64,000 bases of DNA from positions 62,001 to 126,000 of the forward strand of contig NZ_JAUFPU010000008.1 of NCBI RefSeq assembly GCF_030409555.1. The letters run 5' to 3'. The position numbers were made by a program, and so were the translations under genes. This stretch comes from Chitinimonas viridis. Lineage in GTDB: Bacteria; Pseudomonadota; Gammaproteobacteria; Burkholderiales; Chitinimonadaceae. Within the stretch, counting starts at the first letter, position 1, and each line of letters begins with the position of its first letter. Shown piece by piece: positions 46,397-54,322 of this stretch. Under the pieces are notes generated by a model that saw only the letters and a list, made by a program, of their open reading frames with translations, did not search any database and had not been told where the DNA came from.

Positions 46397-47613
46397 GAAT
46401 GCACGGTCTGGACTGCGGCATCTTGTGAGGATGCTAAGCGCCAGTGGGTGATACGCCAGGCTGCCCAGGTGGTGGAGGCGGCACCCAGCAACAGGATCAA
46501 TCGGGTATCGATCAGCGTCAGCACAGCACCTGCCATGGCCATGAGTATATTAGCCAAGCAGAAGGTGGTGGCCAGCAGGCCCATGACGGCTCCCTGGCCA
46601 TGGTGGCCAAAGCGGTCGGCACACCAGGCGGGCACGATGGCGTTGTAATAGGCGTTGGGGATGGCAAACAGCACGATGGCAGCTAGGCCGAAACGGACAT
46701 CGGCCAGGGCGACAAAGGCGACCGTGGCGGCAGTGCCATAGGCATAGAGGCTGGCGCGTTGCAGGGGCGGTGTATTGCTGGGGCGGCCGGCCAGCAGGGA
46801 GGTGGCCGTCATCAGCCCGCATAGCGCCGCAGTGGCCCAGGCTATGCCGCGGGCGTCGTAGCGGGCGAACTCCACCAGCCAGAGCGGATAGAACTCGTAG
46901 AAAGCAGTGACGCCGCAGGTATAGGCCAGCTGTATGGCAAACAGGGTGCGTAGCTCGGCGTGGCGCAACAGATTGAGTGCATGTTGATGGCGAGCCACCT
47001 GCCACCACGAGGTGGTGGCCTTACTGGCGGATTCACGCGGCAGGGCCAGCGCTACCAGCAGGGCGGTGAGCAGCAATGCGATGGCGGCCACCCAGAAGGG
47101 GGCCGTCACGCCCCAACCAAGGGTCGCGGCGGCCAGCAATGGCCCGGCCAGCCAGCCGAGGTAAAAGGCACCGTTCAACCAGGAGAAGGCGCGCACCCGC
47201 AGGTCACCCTCCAGCTTGTCGGCCAGCAGGGCCCGGGCGACCGAGCCATTGCCTTCCAGCAGGCCGGTGGCAAAGCGTGCCAGCATGAACAGCGGGTAAG
47301 ACTCCAGCACCAGTGCCACTGCCGTGAGGGCATGGCCCAAGGCGGCGCCCAGGGCGGTGGTGATCAGTACCGGGCGGCGTCCATAGCGGTCGGACAGGGG
47401 GCCCAGCAAGGTGGAGCCGATCAGCAGCCCCAGCGGATTGATGGCCAGCGCCAAGCTGAACAGCAGCTTGGGTGGCAGCCCCATGAAGTGATTGAACTCA
47501 TTGACACTGCCAGCCGCGAACAAGGGTGGCAGGATGGGGTAGGGCAGGGCGGCGCCTATGGTGGAAAGCAGGGCCAGCAGGCAGGCCGCAGTGATCAGCA
47601 GGGTGTGTTTCAT
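46393..47613 (-). CDS. MFS transporter
   Basis: The 406 residues have 12 predicted membrane helices and the MFS motif A as GPLSDRYGRRPVLITT (about 73-88). Both halves are of similar length. This is a drug/metabolite proton antiporter type; substrate unknown. The gene is first in a two-gene operon; the downstream Cys-rich regulator overlaps by 4 nt. The upstream gap (47614-47818) has an AT-rich patch at 47662-47690 that may be the promoter and operator. Confidence 0.88.
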   Translation of the reverse strand: MKHTLLITAACLLALLSTIGAALPYPILPPLFAAGSVNEFNHFMGLPPKLLFSLALAINPLGLLIGSTLLGPLSDRYGRRPVLITTALGAALGHALTAVALVLESYPLFMLARFATGLLEGNGSVARALLADKLEGDLRVRAFSWLNGAFYLGWLAGPLLAAATLGWGVTAPFWVAAIALLLTALLVALALPRESASKATTSWWQVARHQHALNLLRHAELRTLFAIQLAYTCGVTAFYEFYPLWLVEFARYDARGIAWATAALCGLMTATSLLAGRPSNTPPLQRASLYAYGTAATVAFVALADVRFGLAAIVLFAIPNAYYNAIVPAWCADRFGHHGQGAVMGLLATTFCLANILMAMAGAVLTLIDTRLILLLGAASTTWAAWRITHWRLASSQDAAVQTVHS

Positions 47614-47661
47614 GGCGGAGGCCGGTATGGGGGCAGGGCTTCAGTGTGCAACGCGTACGCC

Positions 47662-47690
47662 ATTAAGTAAACAAAAATAGTTACAAATTA
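47662..47690 (-). promoter_or_regulatory. AT-rich patch upstream of the MFS-regulator operon
   Basis: This AT-rich block in GC-rich DNA holds GTAAAC and AGTTAC as an imperfect inverted pair around AAAAAT. It lies about 50-77 bp upstream of the MFS start and is a plausible operator for the co-transcribed regulator. Confidence 0.35.
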
Positions 47691-47818
47691 ACGGAGAGGG
47701 CTGAACTTGCGGCGCGTGCCGGCGTTGTATCGTCACCCTGCTGTCATCTGCCGATTTTGCTTTGCCGAACAAGGGCGTAAACTTCCGGCCTTTCCCCCGC
47801 AGTCAAAAACAGGCCGCC

Positions 47819-49639
47819 ATGAAGCCCGCTATTCACTACCGTATCGTACCCGTCTCGCCCGAAGCCCATCTGTTTGAAATCACGCTCACCATAGACAAAC
47901 CAGAGCCTGCTGGTCAGCGGCTGGGATTGCCGGTCTGGATACCGGGCTCCTATCTGGTGCGTGAATTTGCCAAGAATATTGTCAGTATCGAGGCGTTTGA
48001 TGAACACGGCGCCTTGCCCATGGCCAAGCTGGACAAGCGCAGCTGGCAGGTAGCCCCTACCCGTGCACCGTTGACGGTACGCTACACCGTGTATGGATTT
48101 GACCTGTCGGTGCGTACTGCCTACCTGGACCAGACCCGTGCCTTTTTCAATGGCACCAGCCTGTGCCTCGGGGTGGAGGGTCAGCTTGATGCACCCGTGG
48201 TCGTGGACCTGGTGGCGCCAGCAGGCAAGGACTACCGTGAATGGCGGGTGGCCACCTCGCTCAAGCCCCTCAAGGCCAAGCCCTTTGCCTTTGGCAGCTA
48301 TACGGCGGCCAATTACGACGAGCTGATCGATCACCCGGTTGAGCTGGGCGACTTCACCCTGATCCAGTTCAAAGCCTGTGGCGTGCCGCATGATTTCGTG
48401 CTGTCGGGCCGTTTGCCCAAGATCGATTCCAAGCGCTTGGCGCGCGACGTCAAGGCCATCTGCGAGTACCAGATCAAGCTGTTTGGCGAGCCGGCGCCCT
48501 TTGATCGCTATGTGTTCATGAGCTTTGTCTCGGGGGACGGCTATGGTGGCCTGGAGCACCGTGCCTCCACGGCGCTGATGTGCAGCCGCGACAGCCTGCC
48601 GCAGCCGGGTGAGACCGGCATGAAGAGCAGCTACCGTCAGTACCTGGGCTTGATCAGCCATGAGTATTTCCATACCTGGAACGTCAAGCGCATCAAACCG
48701 GCGGCCTATGCGCCTTACCCGGCTGATGGCGAGGCATATTCCCGCCTGCTGTGGGCGTTCGAGGGGCTGACCAGCTATTACGACGACCTGACACTGGTGC
48801 GTACCGGCCTGATCGAGGTGGATAGCTATCTCGAGCTGCTGTCCCATACCATCACTGGCGTGTTGCGCTCGCCTGGCCGGCAGGTGCAGACGCTGGAGGA
48901 TTCCAGCTTCGATACCTGGATCAAATACTATCGCCCCGATGAGAACGCCCCCAACAGCATGGTGAGCTACTACACCAAGGGTGCGCTGGCAGGCATGTGC
49001 CTCGATCTTCATATCCGCAAGGAAACTGCAGGCAAGCAATCGCTGGACGATGTGATGCTGGCCCTGTGGCAACGCTATGGCCGCGATTTCTATCAGGGCA
49101 AGCCGGTGGGTGTGCCAGAAGAGGGCTGGGAGGCCGTGGCAGAGGAAGTAACGGGCCTCAAGCTCAGGCCGCTGTTCGACCTGTTGCTGCGCAGCACCGA
49201 GGAGCTGCCGCTGGAGACGGCGCTGGCCCAGGTGGGGGTGCTATGGCAGGCGCGTGCCCAGGTGGGTGCCGGCGACAAGGGTGGCTGGCTGGACAAGGCC
49301 AAGCCAACCGGCGTGTGGCTGGGTGCGCGTACCGGCACCGATGCCGGCCTGGTGAAGCTGACCCATCTGTTTACCGATGGCCCGGCCATGAATGCCGGTT
49401 TGTCGGCCAATGATGTGCTGGTGGCAATAGACGGGCTCAAGGCCAACCAGGCCAATCTGGACGCTGTACTGGCCACGGCCAAGCCGGGCGACAAGCTGGA
49501 GGTACTGGCTTTCCGCCGCGATGAGCTGCTCAAGTTCAAGCTCAAGCTCGATAGCGCACCAGCCACGACCGTGGGCTTGAAGGCGAGCGAAGAGGACAAG
49601 GCCAAGCTGGCTGAGCGGCGCGCTTGGCTGGGAGCCTGA
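47819..49639 (+). CDS. M61-family metallopeptidase with PDZ domain
   Basis: The 606-residue protein has an N-terminal beta-rich domain (about 1-170), a gluzincin domain with the zinc site HEYFHTWNVKR (His281, Glu282, His285) and a downstream Glu in the WAFEGLTSYYDDL segment, and a C-terminal PDZ domain (about 500-590, WLGARTGTDAG...PAMNAGLSANDVLVAIDG). This is the M61 glycyl-aminopeptidase family. ATG 47819 gives the family N-terminus; no signal peptide, so it is cytosolic. An upstream in-frame start at 47762 is unlikely. Confidence 0.93.
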   Translation: MKPAIHYRIVPVSPEAHLFEITLTIDKPEPAGQRLGLPVWIPGSYLVREFAKNIVSIEAFDEHGALPMAKLDKRSWQVAPTRAPLTVRYTVYGFDLSVRTAYLDQTRAFFNGTSLCLGVEGQLDAPVVVDLVAPAGKDYREWRVATSLKPLKAKPFAFGSYTAANYDELIDHPVELGDFTLIQFKACGVPHDFVLSGRLPKIDSKRLARDVKAICEYQIKLFGEPAPFDRYVFMSFVSGDGYGGLEHRASTALMCSRDSLPQPGETGMKSSYRQYLGLISHEYFHTWNVKRIKPAAYAPYPADGEAYSRLLWAFEGLTSYYDDLTLVRTGLIEVDSYLELLSHTITGVLRSPGRQVQTLEDSSFDTWIKYYRPDENAPNSMVSYYTKGALAGMCLDLHIRKETAGKQSLDDVMLALWQRYGRDFYQGKPVGVPEEGWEAVAEEVTGLKLRPLFDLLLRSTEELPLETALAQVGVLWQARAQVGAGDKGGWLDKAKPTGVWLGARTGTDAGLVKLTHLFTDGPAMNAGLSANDVLVAIDGLKANQANLDAVLATAKPGDKLEVLAFRRDELLKFKLKLDSAPATTVGLKASEEDKAKLAERRAWLGA

Positions 49640-50119
49640 GGCCAAGCTGGCAGAGCTATGCCAAATCCCCAAGTCCGGCGTAGCGGCGTTGGCTAGGCCG
49701 GGCTCGGAAGCCTGATATCGACGCAACATGGGCTCGATACCAGAGGCGGGATTTGCATGCGCAATGCGATACAAGTGACGAAGGGGTTGGCACCTTGCTG
49801 TGCCAACCCCTTCGTCTTATTCCTTGCAGGGAGCCTTGAGAAGCCTCCCTTTGATCGCACTACGGTGTTGCCGCGCTCAGTACCTCAAATCCAGGTAATG
49901 ACACGGCGTATGCTTTGGGTAGGCACTCGCTTCTATTCAGCACAGTCCTAAAAAATCATCTGTATGTTCGATGGCGAACATATTGATTGGCTTATTTGGC
50001 GCAAGATGAGCCTTGGCAACTTCGGATTTTGTCATTGCTTGTGTGCGTGCACCAAAAATAGTGGGCTCAAGTGGTTTTGAGTTTTTGATCTCCCATAATA
50101 TGGTTCCGAGAGTACCGAA
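49640..50119 (+). other. Intergenic region between M61 peptidase and Crp-like gene
   Basis: This 480-bp stretch holds a strong terminator at 49777-49822. From about 49960 to 50110 the DNA is notably more AT-rich and includes CATAATAT near 50094, a likely -10 region for the Crp-like gene. I found no supported gene. Confidence 0.5.
49777..49822 (+). terminator. Strong terminator downstream of the M61 gene
   Basis: GACGAAGGGGTTGGCA pairs perfectly (16 bp) with TGCCAACCCCTTCGTC around an eight-base loop, followed by TTATT. It lies 137 nt after the stop, so there may be a long 3' UTR. Confidence 0.85.
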
Positions 50120-50890
50120 ATGTTGATCAAGCACCGGCCCCAGCAGAATCACCTCCTTGCCGCTTTGCCGCCAGAGGTTCAAGAGCGTTTGTTCCCTTAT
50201 CTGGAATTGGTGCCCCTGCCATTGCGTGCAGTCTTGTATGAATCAGGGCGTCCCATGCGTCACGTTTACTTTCCGACGGATGCTATTATTTCGCTGCAAT
50301 ATGTGATGGAAAATGGCGCATCAACCGCGATACTTGTTGTTGGCAACGAAGGCTTGCTAGGTATTACGTTGTTTATGGGCGGGGAGAGCACACCGAGTAG
50401 GTCATTGGTGCAGAGTGCAGGCTACGCCTATCGTCTACCCAGACAGCGGGTGAAGGAGGAGTTCAATCGCCATGGTCAGTTGCTACTGCTGATGCTGCGC
50501 TATACACAGGCGCTAATCACGCAAATCTCCCAGACGGCAGTGTGCAATCGTCACCATTCCATCGACCAACAACTCTGCCGCTGGCTGCTGCTTTCCATGG
50601 ATAGACTGTCACACAATCGCTTGACCATGACGCAGGAGTTTATTGGCAATATGCTAGGTGTTCGCCGAGAAAGCGTCACCCAGGCTGCGTTGAAGCTGCA
50701 ACAGCTCGGTGCCATTACCTATTCGCGTGGATTGATCAAGGTGCTTGACCGGCCCATGCTCGAAACGCTGAGTTGTGAATGTTACTCTGTGGTCAAGAAA
50801 GAAACCGATTTACTGCTTCATTACCTGCCGCAGCGCCAAGTCATAACAAATACCGACACCATTCCAACTGTGGCGCTTCATACCGCGTAG
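50120..50890 (+). CDS. Crp/Fnr-family transcriptional regulator
   Basis: The 256 residues have an N-terminal cyclic-nucleotide-binding-like jelly roll (about 25-130, VYFPTDAIISLQYVMENGAS and GNEGLLGITLFMGG) and a Crp-type winged helix (about 150-225, MTQEFIGNMLGVRRESVTQAALKLQQLGAITYSRG). The FPxxxxxS pattern is that of the large group of Crp-like proteins without clear cAMP residues and without Fnr cysteines. Signal unknown. Its codons are less GC-rich than the neighbours, and it is flanked by low-GC DNA, a hint of different history. Confidence 0.9.
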   Translation: MLIKHRPQQNHLLAALPPEVQERLFPYLELVPLPLRAVLYESGRPMRHVYFPTDAIISLQYVMENGASTAILVVGNEGLLGITLFMGGESTPSRSLVQSAGYAYRLPRQRVKEEFNRHGQLLLLMLRYTQALITQISQTAVCNRHHSIDQQLCRWLLLSMDRLSHNRLTMTQEFIGNMLGVRRESVTQAALKLQQLGAITYSRGLIKVLDRPMLETLSCECYSVVKKETDLLLHYLPQRQVITNTDTIPTVALHTA

Positions 50891-51039
50891 AGAGGTGGCG
50901 CAAAAGCCGCAGCGGTCTCACAAGAATCCGTGCAGGTTAATGGCTCCGCTGCGTGGCAAATAAAACGGTCATATAGGCCCGCTAGAATGCAGTCTTGAAA
51001 CTTGGTAAGACAGGGCCCAGGGCCACTAGCAAAAAGCAG

Positions 51040-51155
51040 CGATGCGTTTCGGCTGGGCATGCAATGAGAAGCCCGTATCTGGGTATGGCAGGCTGATGCA
51101 ACAACGCCAGCAGGGATTGGCTCGTGGCGCTCAATACCCGAAGAGTTTGTCTGCT
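51040..51155. mobile_element. MITE-like element (family 2), probable decayed copy
   Basis: The stretch GGGTATGGCAGGCT, then GCAACAACGCCAGCAGGG and GTGGCGCTC match in order GGGTACGGCAAGCT, CACAACAACGCCAGAAGGG and TAGCGGCTC of the copy at 26711-26849. The left part is only weakly similar (GCGTTTCGGCTGGGCATGC). The ends have decayed so no target duplication can be seen. Confidence 0.5.
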
Positions 51156-51172
51156 CCCCCAATCATACTAAT

Positions 51173-51215
51173 GGCCCACGCACTGGATAACGTCATCTCC
51201 AGTGGGCCGTTTTTT
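51173..51215 (+). terminator. Probable terminator after the Crp-like gene
   Basis: GGCCCAC-CTGG pairs with CCAGTGGGCC with a three-base bulge, followed by GTTTTTT. It lies 283 nt after the Crp-like stop and just before the hemolysin-III start. Confidence 0.6.
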
Positions 51216-51242
51216 CCAAAGGCACGCGAGCACGCCAGGAAC

Positions 51243-51884
51243 ATGTCGCATCGTACGCAGACCCAGCCAGAAGAGATTGCCAACAGCCTGAGCCATGGTA
51301 TTGGCCTGATCGCTGCGATGGTCGCTGCACCCATGCTGATCGTCGCCAGCATGCGCCAGGGCAATGGTGCACTGGTCGTTGGCACCGTCATTTTTTCGAT
51401 CACCATGGTGCTGGTCTATCTCACCTCCATGCTCTACCACGCGGTGTCGGAGTGCCGTTGGCGCGAGCGTTTGCTGCAGCTTGATCACGGTGCCATCCCC
51501 TTGTTCATTGCAGGCAGCTATACCCCGTTTGCTCTGGGTGCGGCAGTAGGGCTGTGGGGCTGGCTGCTGTTTGGCGGTGTCTGGTTGTTGGCAGTAGGCG
51601 GCTTGGTACTGCGGGCCATGGGCCTGCTGAGGCGACCACTGTATTCCACCGGCCTGTACCTGCTGATGGGCTGGCTGGTGTTGATCGCAGCCTGGTCGCT
51701 GGCGGCGCATTTGACGCCCGATAGCCTTGCTTGGCTGGTAGCGGGCGGGATGGCCTATACGGTGGGCGTGCTGTTTTTCGCCCTGGATGCCCATGTGCGC
51801 TTCGGGCATTTTATCTGGCACCTGTTTGTCATGACTGGTAGCACATGCCATGTGCTGGCAGTCATGGCCGTTGCCACCCGTTAG
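51243..51884 (+). CDS. Hemolysin III-family (YqfA/PAQR-like) membrane protein
   Basis: This 213-residue protein has seven predicted membrane helices. It carries the family signatures EEIANSLSHGIGLIAA (about 10-25), SMLYHAVSECRWRERLLQLDHGAIPLFIAGSYTP (in pieces LYHAV and LDHGAIPLFIAGSY) and HFIWHLFVMTGSTCHVLAV, with the conserved His residues that bind zinc in PAQR-type proteins. Role in bacteria is unclear despite the name. AGGA precedes ATG 51243. The stop TAG overlaps the first base of the palindromic repeat that follows. Confidence 0.9.
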   Translation: MSHRTQTQPEEIANSLSHGIGLIAAMVAAPMLIVASMRQGNGALVVGTVIFSITMVLVYLTSMLYHAVSECRWRERLLQLDHGAIPLFIAGSYTPFALGAAVGLWGWLLFGGVWLLAVGGLVLRAMGLLRRPLYSTGLYLLMGWLVLIAAWSLAAHLTPDSLAWLVAGGMAYTVGVLFFALDAHVRFGHFIWHLFVMTGSTCHVLAVMAVATR

Positions 51885-51935
51885 AGCCTGTTCACGATTT
51901 TTTCACCCCGGGGCAAAAAGATCGTGAACAGACCC
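51882..51935. repeat. Short palindromic repeat (family 1), nearly intact copy
   Basis: The left arm TAGAGCCTGTTCACGAT pairs with ATCGTGAACAG; the outer right end has decayed (ACCCC in place of GCTCT). TTA precedes GAGCC at 51881-51883. It begins within the stop codon of the hemolysin-III gene and ends 17 bp before the stop of the converging binding-protein gene. Confidence 0.8.
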
Positions 51936-51951
51936 CTGGTACGCAGGGCCG

Positions 51952-52689
51952 CTAGCGATACACTTCCTGCTGCGCCCGCCAGACCGGGTCACGCTCCATG
52001 GTGCTGAGTACGGCAGTGAGATCGGGCAGCACCTCGGCGTATTCCTTGGGTACCAGGATATAGCGCTCGAAGCGATCATGCGGTTTGCTGGCCACAAAGA
52101 AACGCCCGGTCCATTCCGGCTGGTGGCGCAGGTAGTACTCCAGCGTAGGCCGGCTGACGATGGCGGCATCGATACGCCCCAGGGCCAGCTTGCCGAGATT
52201 GGCCCCCTCGCTGAAGGCATCTTCGCGGATGATGCGGCCGGAGCGGACCAGCTCATCGACCCCATAGTAGTAATAGCCAGTGGGCAACCCGACGCGCTTG
52301 CCTACGAGGCTGTCCGGGCCATCATAGTTGATGGTCTTGTCGGTGCGGGAGACGACGACGTCCTCGTCCTGCATGAACGCGGGTGACCAAAGGTAGCGGG
52401 TACGGGTTTCGTCCTTGAACCAGATGGGATGCACGCCCAGTACCAGGCCCTTGAGCCGGCCAAGCTCAAGGTCGCTCTCCAGTCGCCGCCGTGGCAGGTA
52501 GACCGTCTTGAACTGATGGGCGCTGATGCGTTCATTCAGATAGCGGGCCAGGTCGTAATACAGGCCGACGCCGCGATCAGCATCAACGATGTAAGGTGGC
52601 TTGAGGTGGTAGGCATTGAGCAATACCTCCATGGCCTGCACCGGCCAGGCAAGCAACGTAACGATCAGTCCAAGCAAGGCGGACTTCAT
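51952..52689 (-). CDS. Periplasmic solute-binding protein (SBP family 3-like)
   Basis: From ATG 52689 (GAGGAG upstream) the 245 residues include a signal peptide (about 1-19, ending PVQAM). The mature part shows the two-lobed binding pattern: LLNAYHLKPPYIVDADRGVGLYYDLARYLNER, read in parts, LWSPAFMQDEDVVVSRTDK and GANLGKLALGRIDAAIVSRPTLEYYL. It has no adjacent transporter genes and may feed a sensor or a distant ABC system. It resembles the orphan at 11742-12464 in type, not in sequence detail. Confidence 0.8.
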   Translation of the reverse strand: MKSALLGLIVTLLAWPVQAMEVLLNAYHLKPPYIVDADRGVGLYYDLARYLNERISAHQFKTVYLPRRRLESDLELGRLKGLVLGVHPIWFKDETRTRYLWSPAFMQDEDVVVSRTDKTINYDGPDSLVGKRVGLPTGYYYYGVDELVRSGRIIREDAFSEGANLGKLALGRIDAAIVSRPTLEYYLRHQPEWTGRFFVASKPHDRFERYILVPKEYAEVLPDLTAVLSTMERDPVWRAQQEVYR

Positions 52690-52769
52690 CGACAGCTCCT
52701 CAGACACGTATTTCTTATCAGTCTAGGACGTCAGCGCCGGCTTGGGTCTGGCTGCCGCCGAGCGGCGCG

Positions 52770-54032
52770 TCAGGCTTGTAGGCCCACAAAGCCGAAGTCC
52801 AGCTCCGGTCGCTTGCCTGCCATGATTTCAGCTATGGCCCGGCCCGAGCCAGGACCTTCGGTCCAGCCCAGGGTGCCATGGCCGGTGTTGAGGAAAAGAT
52901 TGCGCACCGATGAGCGGCCGATGATGGGGACGTTGGAGGGGGTGGATGGGCGCAAGCCCGTCCAGTACTGCACCGAGTTGGGGTCGGCCGAATTGGGGAA
53001 CAAGGAGAAGTAACGCCTGGTCAGCGCCTCGCAGCGCACCTCGTTGAGTTCGGTGTTGTAGCCATTGAGCTCGGCGGTGCCGGCTATGCGTATGCGGTCG
53101 CCCAGGCGGGTATAGACCATCTTCATGGCGTCATCGGTGATGCTGACGGTGGGGGCGCCCTCGTAATCTTCCAGCGACACGGTGGCCGAGTAGCCCTTGG
53201 TGGGGTACACCGGCAGATACACGCCCAAAGGGGCGGTCAGCAGGGGGCTGTAGCTGCCCAGGCAGACCAAGTAGTAATCGGCACGCAGGGTGTCCTGCTG
53301 GCCATCGCTATCGCAAACACGCACTCCGCTGACTTCGCCACCGCTGCTTTCCAGTGCCCGTATGCAGGTGTTGAAGCGGAACTCGACCCCCCTGGCGGCA
53401 GCCAGTTGCGACAGGCGCTGGGTAAACAGGCGGGCGTCGCCTGATTCGTCGTCTTCGGCATAGATGGCGCCCACCAGCCGGCTACCTAGCCCGGCTAGGG
53501 CCGGTTCCAGTTCGACGGCGCGCTCGGCCGTGATGGCATCGCGGTGGCAGTTGTATTGGCGCATCAGTGCCGACGACTCGGCAGCCGCATCGTAGGTCTG
53601 CTGATCAAAGAATATCTGCAGTATGCCGCGGCTCAGTTGGTCGTATTCGATACCGGTGCTGGCGCGCAGCTCGCGCAGTGTCTCGCGGCTGTAGAGTCCC
53701 AGGTTGACCATCTGGATGATGTTGCGCTCATTGCGGCTGGGCAGGCATTCGCGCAGGAACTGCAGGCCCCAGGCCCATTGGCGGGGGTCCAGCCTAGGGC
53801 GGAAAAGCAGCGGTGAATCATCACGCCACAGCCATTTCAGCACCTTTAGGGGGGCATCGGGGTTGGCCCAGGGTTCGGACTGCGATACCGATATCTGGCC
53901 GCCGTTGGCAAAGCTGGTCTCCAGGGCAGCTTCGGGCTGCCTGTCGATGACCGTGACGTCAAAGCCGGCCTCGCGCAAGAACCAGGCGGAACTGACACCG
54001 GTGATGCCGGCCCCCAGAATGATGACTTTCAA
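52770..54032 (-). CDS. dadA: D-amino acid dehydrogenase
   Basis: The 420-residue FAD enzyme oxidises D-amino acids (D-alanine) and passes electrons to the respiratory chain. It begins KVIILGAGITGVSSAWFL with the dinucleotide motif and has ALETSFANGGQIS, EPWANPDAPLKVLKW, DESGDARLFTQRL, VYPTKGYS and the C-terminal WTGLRPSTPSNVPIIGRS and LNTGHGTLGWTEGPGSG. I place the start at TTG 54032 because AAGGAG lies 6 nt upstream and it matches the DadA N-terminus; ATG starts further upstream add residues not seen in the family. No alanine racemase gene is adjacent. Confidence 0.92.
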   Translation of the reverse strand: MKVIILGAGITGVSSAWFLREAGFDVTVIDRQPEAALETSFANGGQISVSQSEPWANPDAPLKVLKWLWRDDSPLLFRPRLDPRQWAWGLQFLRECLPSRNERNIIQMVNLGLYSRETLRELRASTGIEYDQLSRGILQIFFDQQTYDAAAESSALMRQYNCHRDAITAERAVELEPALAGLGSRLVGAIYAEDDESGDARLFTQRLSQLAAARGVEFRFNTCIRALESSGGEVSGVRVCDSDGQQDTLRADYYLVCLGSYSPLLTAPLGVYLPVYPTKGYSATVSLEDYEGAPTVSITDDAMKMVYTRLGDRIRIAGTAELNGYNTELNEVRCEALTRRYFSLFPNSADPNSVQYWTGLRPSTPSNVPIIGRSSVRNLFLNTGHGTLGWTEGPGSGRAIAEIMAGKRPELDFGFVGLQA

Positions 54033-54322
54033 CCGTTTCTCCTTGGCGCCAATATCAGGCAGGGCAAGCGATGGCGTTTGCATCGCCACTGTAGCGGGCC
54101 TAATAATAACTAAGTAGCGGCGGCGCTTGCAGACTATGTCGGCAAGTTTGCCATGTCTTCCGGGCGGAGGGCGTGGCAATGTCGGCTTGTTCGGCCAGAT
54201 AGGCCTTGTTGCCGATCGCCAGGCACAGCTAACATGAATGCCATACTCGCTTTAATATGCGGCAGCCCCTCTATCGGCCGCAAGTGCAGCATGAATCAAC
54301 AAGAATATCGGGGACCTCATAC

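Larger units (their letters stand above)
50891..51242 (+). other. Intergenic region with decayed repeat and terminator-like hairpin
   Basis: The 352 bp between the Crp-like and hemolysin-III genes contain a decayed copy of the family 2 element (about 51040-51155) and a hairpin with a T-run at 51173-51215. No gene supported. Confidence 0.5.

Noticed and set aside
47744-49072. Open frame of 442 codons on the minus strand
   Set aside because: Antisense to the M61 peptidase gene, which has the zinc motif and correct family length.
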